Below are positions 46,228-55,600 of a DNA stretch of 64,000 bases, in pieces. Under the pieces are notes generated by a model, which was given only the letters and a program-made list of their open reading frames with translations, was not told where the DNA came from and did no database searches. Every line of letters starts with the position of its first letter. The stretch's first letter is position 1. The stretch spans positions 3,906,001-3,970,000 of the forward strand of contig NZ_CP017479.1 of NCBI RefSeq assembly GCF_001761465.1, in the 5' to 3' direction. The position numbers and the translations under genes are program-made. This DNA comes from Flavobacterium gilvum (lineage in GTDB: Bacteria > Bacteroidota > Bacteroidia > Flavobacteriales > Flavobacteriaceae).

Positions 46228-46854
46228 ATGCAAGAACAGCTGAATAAAATATTTCCTTCTTTTTCAAAAGAATTAATTCAGGACATTGAAGCAAATCAGA
46301 TTGTCAAAAAAATCAATGTTGGCGAAATTATCATGCGCACCGGGCAGTATATAAAAAATACGGTTCTTGTAAGCAAAGGAACCATCAAAGTATATCGTGA
46401 AGATATTGATGGCGGCGAATTTTTCATGTATTATATACAAGCCGGGCAAGCCTGCGCCTTATCTATGGTTTGTTCTGTCAATAATGAAAAAAGCCAAATC
46501 ATGGCAAAAGTAGTCGATGATGTTGAACTCATTATGGTTCCGCTAGATTTGATGGACAAATGGATGATGCAGCATCGTAGCTGGTATGAATTTGTGATTG
46601 GCAGTTATCGTAATCGTTTTGAAGAAGTTCTGGAATTAATTGACAGCATTGCATTCCGAGCGATGGACGAACGTCTCGAATTTTATTTAAAAAGACAAGT
46701 CGAGGCTTGCGGTTGCAAGGAACTTAAACTCTCGCATCAGGAAATCGGTTCCGATTTGAATACATCGAGAGAAGTCATTTCTAGATTGCTTAAAAAAATG
46801 GAACAAAGAGGTCTTGTAGTTTTAAACCGCAACCAGATTGAGATTTTGATGTAG
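46228..46854 (+). CDS. Crp/Fnr-family transcription regulator
   Basis: The 208-residue protein has an N-terminal cyclic-nucleotide-binding-like beta-roll (about 15-120) and a C-terminal winged helix with recognition motif LSHQEIGSDLNTSREVISRLLKKME. The CNB pocket lacks an obvious cAMP phosphate-binding Arg-Ser pair. There is no N-terminal Cys cluster for a 4Fe-4S centre, but Cys residues (ACALSMVCS, EACGCKE) could sense redox or sulfur state. It lies next to TauE/SafE, a CstB-like enzyme and a rhodanese, so it probably controls reactive-sulfur detoxification. Confidence 0.85.
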   Translation: MQEQLNKIFPSFSKELIQDIEANQIVKKINVGEIIMRTGQYIKNTVLVSKGTIKVYREDIDGGEFFMYYIQAGQACALSMVCSVNNEKSQIMAKVVDDVELIMVPLDLMDKWMMQHRSWYEFVIGSYRNRFEEVLELIDSIAFRAMDERLEFYLKRQVEACGCKELKLSHQEIGSDLNTSREVISRLLKKMEQRGLVVLNRNQIEILM

Positions 46855-46870
46855 AAAAGGTAATATCAAT

Positions 46871-46960
46871 CTCAAAAATCAAATTCAAAAATCAAATTCA
46901 AAAATCAAACTTTAAACTTTTAAACTTTTAAACTTTTAAACTTTAAACTTTTAAACTTTT
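46871..46960. repeat. Tandem micro-repeats AAAAATCAAATTC and TTAAACTTT
   Basis: Three copies of a 13-base unit (TCAAAAATCAAAT) run into about six copies of a 10-base TTTAAACTTT-type unit. Non-coding and slippage-prone, they lie between the Crp/Fnr and TauE/SafE genes. Confidence 0.85.
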
Positions 46961-47019
46961 CCTAAGTGACAAAAGTTACACAACGCCAATAATTGTCTTT
47001 GCATCTTTGTGCAAACAAA

Positions 47020-47817
47020 ATGCAAAACATGGAACACGTTGGCTATTTGGCTTCTTTGGCTATAGGTATCTCATTAGGACTGATAGGTGGCGGAGGATCC
47101 ATTTTGACGATTCCTATATTGGTTTATTTATTTAAAATAGACCCAAAATTGGCCACCAGCTATTCCTTATTCATCGTTGGGATTACAGCTTTGTCGGGAT
47201 GTTTCAGCCATTACAGATTGGGTAATCTCAAAATCAAATCGGCTTTATTTTTTGGTATTCCTTCCGTATTTTCCATATTAGTAATCCGGGAAGTGATTAT
47301 TTTAAAAATTCCCAATGTACTTTTTACAATAAATGATTTTCAGGTCACCAAAAACTTCCTGATTATGATTGTTTTTGCCGTATTGATGATAGCTGCTTCT
47401 TTTTCTATGATTTACAAAAACAATCCACAGATACATTCCTCGGGGACAAATTATTTACAATTAGCACTAATAGGTTCTGTAGTCGGAATCGTAACTGGTT
47501 TTTTGGGCGCAGGTGGAGGATTTTTAATTATTCCGGCTCTTATCTTTTTTGCCAATTTACCTATGAAACAAGCCGTTGGGACATCATTATTAATTATCTT
47601 TATTAACTCTTCCATTGGCTTTGCTGGTGATTTATACATTGGAACACCAATCAATTATGCTTTTTTGTTAACCATTTCGGCAATTGCTTTTATGGGAATG
47701 CTTATTGGTACTCAATTATCAAAAAAAATAAACAGCGCCAAATTGAAACCTCTTTTTGGGTGGTTCATTTTGGTGATGGGAATTTATATTATTATTAAAG
47801 AGATTCTAAGCTTTTAA
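47020..47817 (+). CDS. TauE/SafE-family sulfite/sulfur-anion exporter
   Basis: The 265-residue (ATG 47020) integral membrane protein has about eight hydrophobic helices and two related halves, each opening with a Gly-rich motif (GISLGLIGGGGSILTIPILVYL and GIVTGFLGAGGGFLIIPALIFF), the hallmark of TauE/SafE. ATG 47029 is also possible; an upstream TTG is unlikely. Members export sulfite, sulfoacetate or related anions. It lies 51 bp before the CstB-like gene, so it may export sulfite or thiosulfate made by that enzyme. Confidence 0.88.
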   Translation: MQNMEHVGYLASLAIGISLGLIGGGGSILTIPILVYLFKIDPKLATSYSLFIVGITALSGCFSHYRLGNLKIKSALFFGIPSVFSILVIREVIILKIPNVLFTINDFQVTKNFLIMIVFAVLMIAASFSMIYKNNPQIHSSGTNYLQLALIGSVVGIVTGFLGAGGGFLIIPALIFFANLPMKQAVGTSLLIIFINSSIGFAGDLYIGTPINYAFLLTISAIAFMGMLIGTQLSKKINSAKLKPLFGWFILVMGIYIIIKEILSF

Positions 47818-47818
47818 T

Positions 47819-47857
47819 AAACTTAGAATCTCAGAATCTTAGTAACTTAGTAACTTA
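47819..47857. repeat. CTTAGAATCT / CTTAGTAA short tandem repeats
   Basis: Words CTTAGAATCT, CAGAATCTTAG and twice TTAGTAAC follow one another between two genes of the same unit; non-coding. Confidence 0.6.
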
Positions 47858-47868
47858 AAAATAAATCC

Positions 47869-49284
47869 ATGCAAGTCGAACAAATATATACTGGCTGTCT
47901 GGCACAAGGTGCTTATTATATCACTTCTAATGGAGAAGCGGCCATAATCGATCCGTTGAGAGAAACACAGCCCTATTTGGACAGAATTGAGCGTGACGGA
48001 GTTGAACTGAAGTATATTTTTGAAACTCATTTTCATGCTGATTTTGTTTCGGGTCACTTGGATTTAAGCAAAGAAACTAATGCTGAAATCGTTTATGGCC
48101 CAACAGCTCAACCCGAATTTAAAGCGACTGTCGCAACAGATAATCAATTATTTGAAATAGGAAATATCAAAATAAAAGTATTGCATACGCCCGGGCACAC
48201 ACTCGAGAGTTCCACTTATTTACTTATTGACGAAAACGGGAAAGATCATGCCATTTTCTCCGGTGATACTCTTTTTATTGGAGACGTAGGAAGACCGGAT
48301 CTTGCCCAAAAAGCCGCTTCGATGACACAAGATCAGTTGGCAGGATTACTTTTTCATTCGTTAAGAAACAAAATAATGACACTCGCCGATGATGTTATTG
48401 TGTATCCCGCTCATGGTGCCGGAAGTGCCTGCGGAAAGAACATGAGCAAAGAAACCATTTCGACCATTGGTAACCAAAAAGCGACTAATTATGCGCTAAG
48501 AGCCAACATGACCGAAGCCGAATTCATCGCCGAAGTGACCGAAGGATTGCTCCCTCCCCCCTCCTATTTTGGGATGAATGTCGCAATGAACAAAAAAGGA
48601 TATGATAGTTTTCAGGACGTGCTGCAACACGGGATGAACGCTCTTTCTGTAACCAAATTTGAAGCTATCGCCGATGAAAAAGGAGCTTTGATTCTAGACA
48701 CAAGAAACAGTGGCGATTTTGCCAAAGGCTTCATTCCGCAATCCATAAATATAGGAATAAATGGTGATTTTGCTCCTTGGGTGGGCGCTTTGATTGCCAA
48801 TGTAAACCAACCCATTATCCTAATTACCGAAGTCGGAAGAGAAAAAGAAACCGTAACCCGTTTGAGTCGTGTTGGCTTTGATCATTTGATTGGTCATTTA
48901 GAAGGCGGTTTTGATTCCTGGAAAAAAGCTGGCAAAGATGTAGACACCGTAAACCGAATCACCGCTGACCAATTTAAAGCAAAAGTAAAAATTGGCGAAA
49001 GCAAAATCATCGACATCCGTAAACCAAGTGAATACAGTGCCGAGCATGTCGAAGAAGCTTTTAGCAAACCACTGACAAACATTAACGACTGGATAAAAGA
49101 CATTGATTCAAAAGAACATTTCTTTATTCATTGCGCCGGCGGTTACCGAAGTATGATAGCTGCATCGATATTGCAGGCACGCGGTTTTCGAAATTTCAGT
49201 GAAATAGAAGGTGGATTTAATGCCATTGCCAAAACAAATATTCCCAAAACCGATTTTGTGTGCCAAAGCAAAATGCTGAAATAA
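47869..49284 (+). CDS. CstB-like persulfide dioxygenase with two rhodanese domains
   Basis: The 471-residue protein has three domains. Residues 1 to about 240 are a metallo-beta-lactamase fold of the ETHE1 type (THFHADFVSGH, LHTPGHTLESS, SGDTLFIGDVGRPDL, YPAHGAGSACG), a mononuclear iron persulfide dioxygenase. Residues about 265-360 are a rhodanese-like domain whose active loop lacks Cys (LITEVGREKET). Residues about 370-465 are a rhodanese with Cys (HCAGGYRSM). This order, with the inactive middle domain, matches Staphylococcus CstB, which turns persulfides into sulfite and thiosulfate. It is next to TauE/SafE, as in cst loci. It is likely cytoplasmic, having no signal peptide. Confidence 0.88.
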   Translation: MQVEQIYTGCLAQGAYYITSNGEAAIIDPLRETQPYLDRIERDGVELKYIFETHFHADFVSGHLDLSKETNAEIVYGPTAQPEFKATVATDNQLFEIGNIKIKVLHTPGHTLESSTYLLIDENGKDHAIFSGDTLFIGDVGRPDLAQKAASMTQDQLAGLLFHSLRNKIMTLADDVIVYPAHGAGSACGKNMSKETISTIGNQKATNYALRANMTEAEFIAEVTEGLLPPPSYFGMNVAMNKKGYDSFQDVLQHGMNALSVTKFEAIADEKGALILDTRNSGDFAKGFIPQSINIGINGDFAPWVGALIANVNQPIILITEVGREKETVTRLSRVGFDHLIGHLEGGFDSWKKAGKDVDTVNRITADQFKAKVKIGESKIIDIRKPSEYSAEHVEEAFSKPLTNINDWIKDIDSKEHFFIHCAGGYRSMIAASILQARGFRNFSEIEGGFNAIAKTNIPKTDFVCQSKMLK

Positions 49285-49366
49285 ATTGTAAATGAATTTT
49301 TTCCATTTATCTGTAGCGTCCAAGAGCTGAACGCACTTGATAAAGTGGAAAAAATCCCGTTTTATG

Positions 49367-49466
49367 AGTCTTTACAAGGAACGAAACAATCAGAATTACT
49401 ATATCCGCTCCAATTAATTTTCGGGGCACACTTTTCTTAGTGAGAGCTTCGTTCCTCGCAAAGACT
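49367..49466. repeat. Inverted repeat in 475-bp gene-free stretch
   Basis: Arms 49367-49385 (AGTCTTTACAAGGAACGAA) and 49448-49466 (TTCGTTCCTCGCAAAGACT) pair with two mismatches that leave G-T pairs, around 62 nt. It resembles other flavobacterial 'aggaacgaagc' intergenic repeats. The remainder of 49285-49759 is AT-rich and non-coding. Confidence 0.75.
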
Positions 49467-49724
49467 TTGATTATGTTAATATAAAAACTCGAAAAACGCT
49501 TCCTTTCTCAATGAAATAAGCTATTTCATCTCCACTTCTTATGACAACAATTATTTAATAGAATTAATTCTACTTTATTTAAGGACATTGTACTACATTA
49601 TCTTTTTTAATAAATACGTATTATTGTAAAATAAATCACAATACAACTGATATACAACAGGTTAAAACACTAAATATTTAAGTTATAAAAAAGTTAATTA
49701 ACAATAGTGACTCAAAAAAAACGA

Positions 49725-49732
49725 TACTTTTG
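49725..49732 (+). promoter_or_regulatory. Candidate -7 box TACTTTTG for the small peptide
   Basis: TACTTTTG matches TAnnTTTG, 27 bp before ATG 49760. No TTG is found at the expected distance, so the upstream element may be weak or activator-dependent. Confidence 0.42.
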
Positions 49733-49759
49733 AGTTTACATTAATCAAAATACATGACC

Positions 49760-49939
49760 ATGAAAAACCTAATCACTGTTTTGGCCGTCGCTCTTTTTTC
49801 TGCAGGAATGAATATGAGCGCACAGGAGACAAAACCAAAAGAAGCCCCTAAAAAAGAATGCACTACCAAAGAAAAAAAGGCATGCAGCAGCACATCCAAG
49901 AAAGCTTGTTGCTCTGCTAAAACTACAAAGAAAGCGTAA
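49760..49939 (+). CDS. Small exported Cys/Lys-rich peptide
   Basis: The product is 59 residues from ATG 49760 (or 61 from ATG 49754). A signal peptide (MKNLITVLAVALFSAGMNMSAQ) is followed by a mature part of about 37 residues rich in Lys, with four Cys in KECTTKEKKAC and KKACCSAKTTKKA. The double-Cys pattern suggests metal binding or disulfides; no known domain is recognised. It is framed by a candidate promoter and a strong terminator, so it is transcribed on its own. Its position next to a multihaem cytochrome may be coincidental. Confidence 0.75.
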   Translation: MKNLITVLAVALFSAGMNMSAQETKPKEAPKKECTTKEKKACSSTSKKACCSAKTTKKA

Positions 49940-49962
49940 TGTAATTAATTTATAATGACCCG

Positions 49963-50000
49963 AAAAGAGTGTTTGTACCTTCAAGCACTCTTTTTTTTTT
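49963..50000 (+). terminator. Intrinsic terminator after the small peptide
   Basis: Stem AAAAGAGTG-TTTG / CAAG-CACTCTTTT followed by a ten-base T run. It ends just upstream of the promoter for the cytochrome gene. Confidence 0.9.
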
Positions 50001-50041
50001 GCAAAAAACTTATTCGCTTCATTTTTATTGCAGACTCTCCT

Positions 50042-50071
50042 TTGCGACTACTTTTTAATTCTATATTTTTG
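50042..50071 (+). promoter_or_regulatory. Bacteroidota-type promoter for the multihaem cytochrome
   Basis: TTG (50042-50044), 19-bp spacer, TATTTTTG (50064-50071), 15 bp before ATG 50087. It rules out the longer reading frame upstream as the real start. Confidence 0.7.
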
Positions 50072-50086
50072 AGAAAAATTTTCTAC

Positions 50087-52327
50087 ATGCTCAAAAAATC
50101 TTCAATTGTCATATCAATCCTTATTATCCTATTTGTAATATTTAGAGTTTTTATTGTTGATAGCTGCAGTTCAAAAGATACCGAATACACCGAAACGCTT
50201 TCTGCCAACAATGCCTATGTTGGGGATAAATCCTGCGTAAAATGCCACTCGACCGAACACCATCTATGGAAAGAATCTGACCATTATATGTCGATGCTTC
50301 CCGCCAATGACTCAACTGTAAAAGGAGATTTTAACGATGTGACTTTCACCGCAGATGGTATCACCAGCAAATTTCACAAAAAAGGTTCTAAATTTTTCAT
50401 CAATACCGAAGGAAGTGACGGCAAGAATCATGATTTTGAGATAAAATATATTTTTGGACACAAACCTTTGCAACAATATTTAGTTCAATTTCCAGGTGGA
50501 AGATTGCAAGTGCCACGCCTGAGTTGGGATGTCAATAAAAAGAAATGGTTTAATCAATATGCCGGACAAAAAATTGCTTCACACGATTGGCTGCATTGGA
50601 CAGGAAATGCACAAAATTGGAATACGATGTGTGCCACCTGTCATTCGACTAACTTGCACAAAAACTATGACACCAAAACGGATACCTACAAAACAAGTTA
50701 CAGCGTTATCAATGTAAGTTGCGAAAGTTGTCATGGCGCTGGTCAAAAACACCTAAATTACATAAACGGTTCCGATTATAAATCGGGAGATAAAGTAACT
50801 GGAAGTTTTATGAAATTGGGCAAAAATTCCGGTCAATTGGAACAAATCAATACTTGCGCTCCTTGTCATGCGCGTATCTCCGAAATAAGTCCAAAACATA
50901 TCGACAGCAAGGAAATAATGGACAATTATATTCCGCAAATTCCCGACACAGAATTTTTCCATGCCGATGGGCAGGTTGATGACGAAGATTACATTTATAC
51001 TTCTTTTTTGCAAAGCAAAATGTACAGCAAAGGAGTAAAATGCAGCAATTGTCACAATCCTCACAGTATCAAACTGAAAAAAATTGACAATCAAACCTGT
51101 TTGCAATGTCATATCCAAAAAAAATATGACACACCAAAACATACTTTTCATACAATAGGCTCAAATGGTGCGCTTTGCGTAAACTGTCATATGCCAGGTA
51201 AATTGTACATGGGGAATGATTTGCGACACGACCATAGTTTTAGGGTTCCTCGCCCCGATCTTTCGGTCAAATACGGAACTCCAAATGCTTGCAGTAATTG
51301 CCATAAGGATAAATCCGAAAAAACTTTGGCCGATGCCGTAATCAAATGGTATGGTCCGAACCGAAAGTATCATTTTGCCGATGATTTGATTCCTGGCAGC
51401 CGATTGGACAACCAGAGCGAATCTCATTTAACCCAATTAATCAATATCCAAAACACTCCAAATATCATCAAAGCCACAGCTTTATTCTATTTGGGAAGCA
51501 TAAATTCACAAACAAGTTTAAAAACGATAACGTCTTGCTTAAACCATAAAGATGCTCAAGTACGATACAGAGCTTTACGCAGTTTGTCTATTTTTGCGCC
51601 AAGCGATTGGATTCAAAATGTTGGACCATTATTATCAGACAAAGTGAGGGCTGTTCGTATCGCCGCCGCTGATCTTTTTGTTGGATTACCAAAAGATCAG
51701 ATTCCAAGTCAATACGTAACCGCTTTTGAAACTGCGAATAAAGAATTAGTCAGCTATCTTCATTATCAAACTGACTTTTCGGTGGGAAATATAATGCTTG
51801 CGGATTATTATTTAAAAATTCAGGATTATGTCAATGCCGAATCTTTTTACCTGAAAGGACTAAAAAAAGACGATAAAATGAATTATGCGCTGCTTAATTT
51901 GTCTTCACTTTATAATGCTGTAGGTAAAAATGATGCGTCGTTACACGTTTTGCAAAAAGCGTTGAAAAACGACCCTAAAAATGACCGAATTTATTACAAT
52001 TTGGCTTTGCTTTACAATGAAACGAATAATTCGACAGCAGCCGAAACCGCATTTGCCAATGCTGTTGCTTTAAAATCACAAAATCCAAGAGTGTATTACA
52101 ATTATGGATTAATGCTAAACGCCAAGAAAAATTTTAAAGCAGCCGAAACGATTTTGCAAAAAGGAATCGCGATAAGCCCCAACACACCCGATTTGTATTA
52201 TGCACTAACTTTTGTCTATATCCAAAGTGATAACAAAACAAAAGCACAACAAACAGCTATTAAACTAAAACAATTGGATCCAAATAATCCAAATTATCAG
52301 GGCTTATTTCAGAATTTAGGATTGTAA
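50087..52327 (+). CDS. Eight-haem cytochrome c with HEAT/TPR C-terminus
   Basis: The product is 746 residues from ATG 50087, the first ATG after the promoter. An N-terminal hydrophobic segment (IVISILIILFVIFRVFIV) then SCSSKD may be a signal anchor or lipoprotein site. Eight CxxCH haem motifs follow: CVKCH, CATCH, CESCH, CAPCH, CSNCH, CLQCH, CVNCH and CSNCH. HEAT-like (about 470-560) and TPR repeats (about 590-740) come after. The architecture fits the 'doubled CXXCH / TPR' multihaem cytochromes of Bacteroidota; likely a periplasmic electron-transfer or redox enzyme. No catalytic partner is adjacent. Confidence 0.87.
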   Translation: MLKKSSIVISILIILFVIFRVFIVDSCSSKDTEYTETLSANNAYVGDKSCVKCHSTEHHLWKESDHYMSMLPANDSTVKGDFNDVTFTADGITSKFHKKGSKFFINTEGSDGKNHDFEIKYIFGHKPLQQYLVQFPGGRLQVPRLSWDVNKKKWFNQYAGQKIASHDWLHWTGNAQNWNTMCATCHSTNLHKNYDTKTDTYKTSYSVINVSCESCHGAGQKHLNYINGSDYKSGDKVTGSFMKLGKNSGQLEQINTCAPCHARISEISPKHIDSKEIMDNYIPQIPDTEFFHADGQVDDEDYIYTSFLQSKMYSKGVKCSNCHNPHSIKLKKIDNQTCLQCHIQKKYDTPKHTFHTIGSNGALCVNCHMPGKLYMGNDLRHDHSFRVPRPDLSVKYGTPNACSNCHKDKSEKTLADAVIKWYGPNRKYHFADDLIPGSRLDNQSESHLTQLINIQNTPNIIKATALFYLGSINSQTSLKTITSCLNHKDAQVRYRALRSLSIFAPSDWIQNVGPLLSDKVRAVRIAAADLFVGLPKDQIPSQYVTAFETANKELVSYLHYQTDFSVGNIMLADYYLKIQDYVNAESFYLKGLKKDDKMNYALLNLSSLYNAVGKNDASLHVLQKALKNDPKNDRIYYNLALLYNETNNSTAAETAFANAVALKSQNPRVYYNYGLMLNAKKNFKAAETILQKGIAISPNTPDLYYALTFVYIQSDNKTKAQQTAIKLKQLDPNNPNYQGLFQNLGL

Positions 52328-52355
52328 CAACAATCTTTTTCCTTTAAAAACATTC

Positions 52356-55277
52356 CTAATTAACTTGTTTCTGAGGCAGCCATTTTCGGAAAATAAAATT
52401 CAAATCATCCTCGATTATTGGTTTGGAAACATAATCATTCATACCAAACTCGAGGCATTTATCTTTTTCACCAACCATTATTCCTGCGGTTAAGGCAATG
52501 ATCGGAATTTTGTCGCAACCTTTATGGTTTCTAATTTCGATTGTGGCTTCATATCCATTTTTTATTGGCATCTGAATATCCATTAAAATCAAATCCGGAT
52601 TATTCATTTCCAATTGCTCAATTGCTAATTTCCCGTCTGTAGCCTCCAGAATAATGGCATTTGGAACGATACGTTTTACCAAGGTTTTGGTCAAAAACAT
52701 ATTGATTTTATTGTCTTCTACAATCAAAATGCGTAGTGCTTCTCTATTGTTTGCGTACTCTATCTTTTTTATTTCTTTAGGTGGCGTCAACTCGACAAAG
52801 GCATCTTTTGTTGGGTTTGCTTTTTTAAATTTGATGGAAAAATAAAAGTCACTACCATCTCCGTATTTACTCTTCAATTGTAGATTACTACACATCAATT
52901 CAAGCAGCAAATTGGAAATGGTCAACCCCAAACCTGTACCTCCGAATTTTTTTGAAGTAGCACTTTCTTCCTGAACAAAGGAATTGAAAATTTTCTTTTG
53001 ATTGTATTGTTTAATTCCAATTCCGGTATCTTTTACAGAGAATTTCAGGGTTACATTTTTCGTGGCATCTTTCACCAATTCAACATCCAAATGAATATGT
53101 CCGAACGAAGTGAATTTTAAAGCATTACTCATTAAATTCACCAATATTTGTTTCAATCGAATCGAATCAGCCGCTATATATTGAGGTACGTCTTTATCTA
53201 TATTCAGGGATAAAGCAATATTTTTCAAATTGGCCTGATATTTAAACAAATCAATAACCTGATGCAGCAACTCAAAAAGATCTGTATCCTCTATGTGCAA
53301 CTCTAATTTTCCGGATTCAATTTTGGAGAAATCCAAAATATCATTGATGATTTCCATCAAAGAATTGGCAGAAACATTAATGGTAGACATATATTCCAAC
53401 TGGTTTTTATCCAGATTGGTTTTCATCAACAAATCAGTAAAACCAACAATTCCGTTTAATGGCGTTCTGATTTCGTGACTCATATTAGACAAAAAGTCCG
53501 ACTTGGCCTTATTGGCTTCCTCTGCCTGAATTTTGGCTTTTTTAAGTTCCCGGTTGGTTTCTTTTAACTCCTCATTAATCTCTTCATATTCAACATATTT
53601 AATATACAAATCCTTTTCATTTTCTTCGGCTTTTTCTTTGGCATTTATCAATTCTAATTCCAGTAGTTTTCGATCAGTTATATCTCGAATAGTTCCCACT
53701 ATAATGGCAGGATTATTATCCTTATCGCATTTTAAACTTCCTATTCCGTGCAGCCAACGTTCCGTCTTGTCATTGGCTCTTGTGATTTTATATTCTTTGT
53801 TGAAAGGTTTTCTTTTTGTGATTACTTCCTCTTGAAAATAGTTTTCCAAAGGTTCTCTCCAATCAGGATGGACTAGATCCGACCAGGTTTCTTCATTCAA
53901 ATCAAAGTCGGAATCTATTCCCAAAATAGTATTCAAAATATCTGTTCTGGTCCATTTTTTTGTTTGCAGATTAATGCTGTAAGATCCTAATCGAGCGATG
54001 CTTTGAGTTTCCCTCAGGAACATTTCTTTTTCTTTTAGTGCCTCAATTGACTGAATCCGTTCTGTAATATCTTTTACGAATAATAAAATCTGTTTTTCGT
54101 GTAATTTTACGGCATCTATGGACCAATAACGTAAAAATCCTCTTTTGTTGACAAACTCAATGACCTCATTTGAGACTGTTTTCAAAGAAAGCGTTCCGAA
54201 TAAAGTTTCGATTTTATTCAAAGAATGGAATGGAACAATTTCCCAAAACGTTTTTTTAAACAGTTTCTTTTTGGAATAACCCGCAATTTTTGTTGCCGCC
54301 GGATTTACTTCCAAAAAATTTCCCTGATTGTCTACAACCATTACTCCATCTGGTGCATTTTCTATGTAGTTGCGGAATTTAGCATTACTTTGCTGCTCTC
54401 TTTCCTTTTCTTTGATAGCTTGAAATTCTTTTTCCTTTGCAAAAATTTCATTCTCAATCCTTTTTTTTTCGGTAATATCCTGGGCAACTCCTCTCAACAT
54501 AACAATTTCCCCTTTTTCATTTTCAATAGGAACTCCCGTGCCAAAAACCCATTTAAAACGATTATCTGGAAAATTCAGTTTGTGATTGATTTCATAAGGT
54601 AATTTGGTCTTTACCGATTCATTTATTTTGTCACTCAAAATCTCCTGATCTTCCTTTGAAAAAAAACTCAGATATTGTTCATATAATTTTTCTTTGGTTC
54701 CAAGGGGTATTTCAAAAATAGAATACAACTCTTTGGACCAAACCAATTCCTTCGTTTTCAAGTTAAATTCCCAACTGCCTATTTTTGCTATTTTTTGGGC
54801 TTCGTTCAATAAATTCTCACTGAAAATTAGCTGTTCCTGAATATTTCTGATTTCTGTAATATCTCTCCCGATGGAATAAATCAGATTGCGTTCAGGATTG
54901 ATAATGGATGTCCATTGTACAGACAAAAGTTCCCCTTTTTTAGTAACAATCCGATTTTCAAAGGTGACTGAAGTACTTCCTTCCAATAGTTTTTGAAGAG
55001 CTTCTTGTGATTTTTTAAGATCGTCTGGGTAGAATAATTTAGTATAACTATTGACCAATAATTCTCTTTTGGAGTACCCCAATTTTTTTATAAATACAAG
55101 ATTAAATTCCTTCAAATATATATTCAAATCGGTGACGCAAATAAAATCTGAGGACTCTCTGGTGAAAAATTCAAAATTAGCAATCGAATCTATTTTCTTT
55201 TGCAATAAAGAAATCTTATGCTCTTGTTTCTTGATTTTTTGTAACAATTCTTCAACTGATGGTAAAGTTTCTTTCAT
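52356..55277 (-). CDS. Cytosolic hybrid sensor histidine kinase, four PAS domains
   Basis: The 973-residue protein has no transmembrane segment. In order: PAS/PAC domains at about 37-150, 160-275, 300-410 and 425-545 (the first with [11 protein letters not shown], the third with [16 protein letters not shown]), a coiled coil, HisKA with His601 in [13 protein letters not shown], HATPase with VKDTGIGIK and [12 protein letters not shown], and a receiver domain with Asp900 in [10 protein letters not shown]. It is a soluble hybrid kinase that senses an internal signal; no response regulator or phosphotransfer gene is adjacent. The next gene, 55601-57622, is a shorter paralogue. Confidence 0.93.
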   Translation of the reverse strand: MKETLPSVEELLQKIKKQEHKISLLQKKIDSIANFEFFTRESSDFICVTDLNIYLKEFNLVFIKKLGYSKRELLVNSYTKLFYPDDLKKSQEALQKLLEGSTSVTFENRIVTKKGELLSVQWTSIINPERNLIYSIGRDITEIRNIQEQLIFSENLLNEAQKIAKIGSWEFNLKTKELVWSKELYSIFEIPLGTKEKLYEQYLSFFSKEDQEILSDKINESVKTKLPYEINHKLNFPDNRFKWVFGTGVPIENEKGEIVMLRGVAQDITEKKRIENEIFAKEKEFQAIKEKEREQQSNAKFRNYIENAPDGVMVVDNQGNFLEVNPAATKIAGYSKKKLFKKTFWEIVPFHSLNKIETLFGTLSLKTVSNEVIEFVNKRGFLRYWSIDAVKLHEKQILLFVKDITERIQSIEALKEKEMFLRETQSIARLGSYSINLQTKKWTRTDILNTILGIDSDFDLNEETWSDLVHPDWREPLENYFQEEVITKRKPFNKEYKITRANDKTERWLHGIGSLKCDKDNNPAIIVGTIRDITDRKLLELELINAKEKAEENEKDLYIKYVEYEEINEELKETNRELKKAKIQAEEANKAKSDFLSNMSHEIRTPLNGIVGFTDLLMKTNLDKNQLEYMSTINVSANSLMEIINDILDFSKIESGKLELHIEDTDLFELLHQVIDLFKYQANLKNIALSLNIDKDVPQYIAADSIRLKQILVNLMSNALKFTSFGHIHLDVELVKDATKNVTLKFSVKDTGIGIKQYNQKKIFNSFVQEESATSKKFGGTGLGLTISNLLLELMCSNLQLKSKYGDGSDFYFSIKFKKANPTKDAFVELTPPKEIKKIEYANNREALRILIVEDNKINMFLTKTLVKRIVPNAIILEATDGKLAIEQLEMNNPDLILMDIQMPIKNGYEATIEIRNHKGCDKIPIIALTAGIMVGEKDKCLEFGMNDYVSKPIIEDDLNFIFRKWLPQKQVN

Positions 55278-55600
55278 ATGAAGATATTTTTTGATTGCTA
55301 TCGGTCATATATAATTTGCATATCTGAATTAATAACCAAAATACAATTTAAATATACAAAACTTATATTACACAACCCACTAACAATTAAATTAATACCA
55401 TATAAAACTAAATATATTTTAACACGTTGGGTGTAATTTTTTTCACCACATAAGAGAAACATGGAATTTATAGTTTTTTTTTAAAAGAACTAGATAACCG
55501 TTTCACTTATCAAATAGTAATCTGTGACCCGAGCCGAAATCGAATTGGCGAAGCAATTACATCCAACAGCTTATTCTAACCATTCTTTTTTGCTATAAAA
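55278..55600. other. Intergenic stretch between paralogous kinases
   Basis: A 323-bp AT-rich stretch; the piece at about 55525-55565 is less AT-rich, but no gene, hairpin or clear promoter box was found. The minus-strand TATTTTGG about 70 bp upstream of the kinase is only a partial -7 match. Confidence 0.35.

Noticed and set aside
49955..50086. Longer N-terminus for the multihaem cytochrome
   Set aside because: The extension would overlap a strong terminator and the TTG-N19-TATTTTTG promoter, and would place 44 basic/aromatic residues before the signal anchor.
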